Positions 6,483 to 8,567 of a stretch of 8,567 bases of DNA are shown in pieces. The notes under the pieces are model-generated. The model did no database searches. It was not told the origin of the DNA and saw only the letters and a program-made list of their open reading frames with translations. Source of the DNA: Haloarculaceae archaeon (GTDB lineage: Archaea > Halobacteriota > Halobacteria > Halobacteriales > Haloarculaceae); contig JAHENO010000234.1 of the NCBI GenBank assembly GCA_018609945.1, positions 1-8,567 of the forward strand. The letters are read 5' to 3'. The first letter of the stretch is position 1, and every line of letters starts with the position of its first letter. Made by a program: the position numbers and the translations under genes.

Positions 6483-6515
6483 GCCGTCAGACAGCCGTCA
6501 GACGGCCGTTCAGAG
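6483..6515. repeat. Three tandem 11-bp repeats containing a 13-bp palindrome
   Basis: Copies are GCCGTCAGACA (6483-6493), GCCGTCAGACG (6494-6504) and GCCGTTCAGAG (6505-6515, one extra T). The second copy with the next bases forms the perfect palindrome GCCGTC-A-GACGGC (6494-6506). The array abuts the T-rich box of the winged-helix gene, where an archaeal activator or repressor would be expected to bind, and its 11-bp period is about one helical turn. Confidence 0.6.
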
Positions 6516-6576
6516 GAAACCGCAAGACTGCGAAGGGACGTGTCGTGGCACGGGCTGTCATACGGGAACGCAGACG

Positions 6577-6606
6577 ATTTCCGGAAATTCGGGGAGGTCT
6601 ATATAG
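6577..6606. promoter_or_regulatory. 12-bp palindrome beside a palindromic TATATA box
   Basis: ATTTCCGGAAAT (6577-6588) is a perfect 12-bp palindrome, and CTATATAG (6599-6606) is a perfect 8-bp palindrome ten bases away. Read on the minus strand, the TATA centre at about 6602 would start transcription near 6576, so the palindrome would lie between box and start site, a classic repressor position. The transcript would reach the winged-helix ATG after a leader of about 126 bases. Both elements are AT-rich islands in GC-rich DNA. Strand and regulated gene are inferred. Confidence 0.45.
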
Positions 6607-6622
6607 TCGAACGTACCGGCTG

Positions 6623-6649
6623 CCGGCCTCCTGTCGCTCTGTCGGCCGG
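6623..6649 (-). terminator. Possible 3' hairpin after the histidine kinase gene
   Basis: CCGGCC (6623-6628) and GGCCGG (6644-6649) form a 6-bp all-GC stem with a 15-base loop, starting 11 bases past the kinase stop. No T-run follows on the minus strand, so it is not a typical archaeal terminator. It may protect or define the mRNA 3' end. Confidence 0.3.
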
Positions 6650-6659
6650 GTTCGCGCCG

Positions 6660-8567
6660 TCACTGCCAGTCGACGCCGGTGAACTCGAACCGCGCGCCGC
6701 CGCTCTCGCTCTCGGTCGCGGTCACGTCCCACCCGTGGCCGCTGGCGATGCCCTCGACGATCGCCAGCCCGAGCCCCACGCCGTCGCTGTCGGTCGAATG
6801 CCCGCTCTCGAAGACTCGCCCGGGATCGGACTGGGGGAAGCCGACGCCGTCGTCGGCGATGTAGAACCCCTCGCCGTGGGGGAGTGTCCCGACGGTGACC
6901 TCCTCGACCCCGGGGACGCTATCCGCTCCGTCCGGCGGTCCCGAGTCTGTCGATCCGTGTTCCACAGCGTTCCGAAAGAGATTCTCGAACAGTTGTCTGA
7001 GCCGTCCCTCGTCGGCCAGGACAGTCCCGTCGGTCTCGACTGTGAGGTCGATGTCGGCGGTCTCGACGGTCCGCCAGGCGTCGGTCACGACCTCCGCGAG
7101 GGCGACGGGTTCGGGGTCGCCGACGCGGTCGCCCCGGCGCGCGAGCGTCAGTAGGTCGTCGATGAGCCGGTCCATCCGGTCGACCGCCCGGCGGCACCGC
7201 GCGACGTGTTCGTCGTCGGCGTCGACCAAGCGCAACGATGCGTCGAGCGTGTGCAGCGGGTTCCGGAGGTCGTGGCTGACCACGGAGGCGAACTCGTCGA
7301 GGCAGTCCCGCTCGCGTTCGAGTTCCCGTTCGCGCTCGACCCGGTCGCTGATATCCCGGATCACGCCCACGCGTCCCCACTCGCCGTCCGGAAACTCGGT
7401 GAGGATAAACCGGTTCTCGACAGGGACCGTCTCGCCGTCGGCGGTCCGCGACTCGTACTCGACGGCGGCCACCTCGCGCTCGCCGCGTTTCAGTTCCTCG
7501 GTGAGTTCGGTGATCCGGTCGATCACCTCCTCGTCGGCCCACTGCTCGGTCGACATCCCGAGCAGTTCCTCCTGGTCCAGCCCTTTCATCTCGGCGTACC
7601 GCTCGTTGACGTACTCGAGGCGTCTCTCCCCGTCGACGGCGTAGACGGCGTCGCCCAGCGCCTCGACGATGGCCTCGAACCGGCGCAGTTCCCGCCCCCG
7701 CTCCGTACGCTCGGTGACGTCGACGGCAACGCCGATGACCGCCTCGACGGCACCGTCCTCGAGGACCGGCTGGAGCGTGGTATCGAAGACGGCACCCCGG
7801 ACCTCGTGGGTGGTCGACACCCGCTCGCCGGCGAGTGCGCGCTCGATGTCCGCGCGGACCTCCTCGTTGTCGCCGTAGCGGTCGAACACCGAGTCCCCGA
7901 CGGCCTCGCCGGGTTCCAGGCCGAGTTGTTCGAGCCCCTGCCCGTCCGAGAGCGTAAAGACCCCCTCGCTGTCGAGCGCGAACAGGACCACGGGAACGTT
8001 CGAGACGATGGTATCGAGACGTTCCTTCTGCCGTCTGAGTTCCTGCTCGCGCTCGACCCGGTCGCTGACGTCGACGTACAGCGCGAGCACTCCCGTCACC
8101 GTCCCCGAGGCGTCGGTCCGGGCCACCCCCCGGACGAGGACCTCGAGCGTGTCGCCGTCCGTCGTGCGGAGGGTCCGCTCCCCGGTGCTGAACTCGCCGG
8201 CCAGCACGCGCTCGTACCCGTCCATCGCGTCCGGGAGCGATTCGGCGGTGAAAAACGACTCGATGGACTCGCCCTCGATCTCCGCCCGGTCGTACCCGAG
8301 TTCCGCCGCGAAGCGGCGGTTACAGTCCTCGACGACCGGGACGCCGCCCTCGTCGCGGTAGGTGACGAACATGACGGGCGCCTCCTCGAAGAGGTGCCGG
8401 TACTCCTCGCGCTGGCGTTCGATCCGGCGCTGGGAGCGGTACTGCTCGACGGCGTTGCGGATCCGGTTTGCCAGCAGTTCGTACTGCTCGCGCCCCCCGC
8501 GTTTCTGCAGATAGCCGGTCGCGTCCCGTGCCATGGCGTCGCTGGCGACCTGTTCGCTCCCCTTGCC
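6660..8567 (-). CDS. Multi-PAS sensor histidine kinase with N-terminal receiver tail (5' end outside window)
   Basis: The frame is open to the right edge, eleven codons beyond the first in-window ATG (8534). Those codons read GKGSE...SDA and run into DATGYLQKRGG, which looks like the end of a receiver domain with its conserved Lys, so the gene probably starts outside and encodes a REC-PAS-PAS-PAS-kinase. Counting from Met 8534: receiver tail and helix 1-40; PAS 1 about 44-160; PAS 2 about 169-276; PAS 3 about 283-398, with short charged coiled-coil linkers between them; HisKA about 408-465 with phospho-acceptor His421 in VSHDLRNPLHTL; ATPase domain about 503-620 with N box NLFRNAVEHG (Asn522), G1 DDGVGFP (561-567) and G2 GVGLGLAIVEGI (585-596). 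There is no membrane segment, so it should sense an internal signal such as redox, light or a ligand through the PAS domains. No cognate regulator is visible. The catalytic motifs look intact. Confidence 0.93.
   Translation of the reverse strand, partial: GKGSEQVASDAMARDATGYLQKRGGREQYELLANRIRNAVEQYRSQRRIERQREEYRHLFEEAPVMFVTYRDEGGVPVVEDCNRRFAAELGYDRAEIEGESIESFFTAESLPDAMDGYERVLAGEFSTGERTLRTTDGDTLEVLVRGVARTDASGTVTGVLALYVDVSDRVEREQELRRQKERLDTIVSNVPVVLFALDSEGVFTLSDGQGLEQLGLEPGEAVGDSVFDRYGDNEEVRADIERALAGERVSTTHEVRGAVFDTTLQPVLEDGAVEAVIGVAVDVTERTERGRELRRFEAIVEALGDAVYAVDGERRLEYVNERYAEMKGLDQEELLGMSTEQWADEEVIDRITELTEELKRGEREVAAVEYESRTADGETVPVENRFILTEFPDGEWGRVGVIRDISDRVERERELERERDCLDEFASVVSHDLRNPLHTLDASLRLVDADDEHVARCRRAVDRMDRLIDDLLTLARRGDRVGDPEPVALAEVVTDAWRTVETADIDLTVETDGTVLADEGRLRQLFENLFRNAVEHGSTDSGPPDGADSVPGVEEVTVGTLPHGEGFYIADDGVGFPQSDPGRVFESGHSTDSDGVGLGLAIVEGIASGHGWDVTATESESGGARFEFTGVDWQ

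Noticed and set aside
6487..6732. 81-residue minus-strand frame overlapping the kinase 3' end
   Set aside because: It is extremely Arg-rich, unlike haloarchaeal proteins, it overlaps the kinase by 73 bases in another frame, and it has no promoter at its start.

Overview
The window looks like chromosomal DNA of a haloarchaeon (class Halobacteria). The coding sequence is GC-rich with G/C in most third positions, the predicted proteins are strongly acidic (Asp/Glu-rich), and the start sites have AT-rich TATA-like boxes about 27 bases upstream rather than ribosome binding sites. The proteins themselves (a Tat lipoprotein, a PAS-rich cytoplasmic histidine kinase, a CarB with a reduced regulatory domain) also fit this group. 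All supported genes read from the minus strand, so transcription runs right to left.

Layout from right to left. (1) 8567-6660: a multi-PAS sensor histidine kinase. Its frame is open to the window edge, and the visible N-terminus is the tail of a receiver domain, so the true start lies outside. (2) 6659-6451: a 209-base spacer with a GC hairpin, a 12-bp palindrome next to a palindromic TATATA box, three 11-bp tandem repeats containing a 13-bp palindrome, and a T-tract. (3) 6450-6220: a 76-residue winged-helix-like protein. (4) 6219-5958: a 262-base non-coding spacer with a perfect four-tract G-quadruplex motif, three 33-34 bp imperfect tandem repeats and a TATA box for carB. (5) 5957-2121: carB, the large subunit of carbamoyl-phosphate synthetase, here 1278 residues because of a low-complexity insert and a C-terminal extension of about 190 residues. 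(6) 2083-305: a PhoD-family metallophosphatase without a visible export signal, 37 bases after carB. (7) 171-1: the N-terminus of a Tat-exported lipoprotein that runs off the left edge.

carB and the phosphatase are probably co-transcribed, because there is little room for a promoter between them. The other genes appear to be separate units. No carA, mobile element, CRISPR array, tRNA or rRNA is visible.

The most unusual points are: the C-terminal domain fused to CarB, which has the look of a nucleoside 2-deoxyribosyltransferase/TIR-like Rossmannoid fold; the repeat- and G-quadruplex-bearing spacer upstream of carB; the dense palindromes around the small winged-helix gene; and the short partial lipoprotein gene at the left edge. 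I do not see a defence system or a clearly new multi-gene system here.
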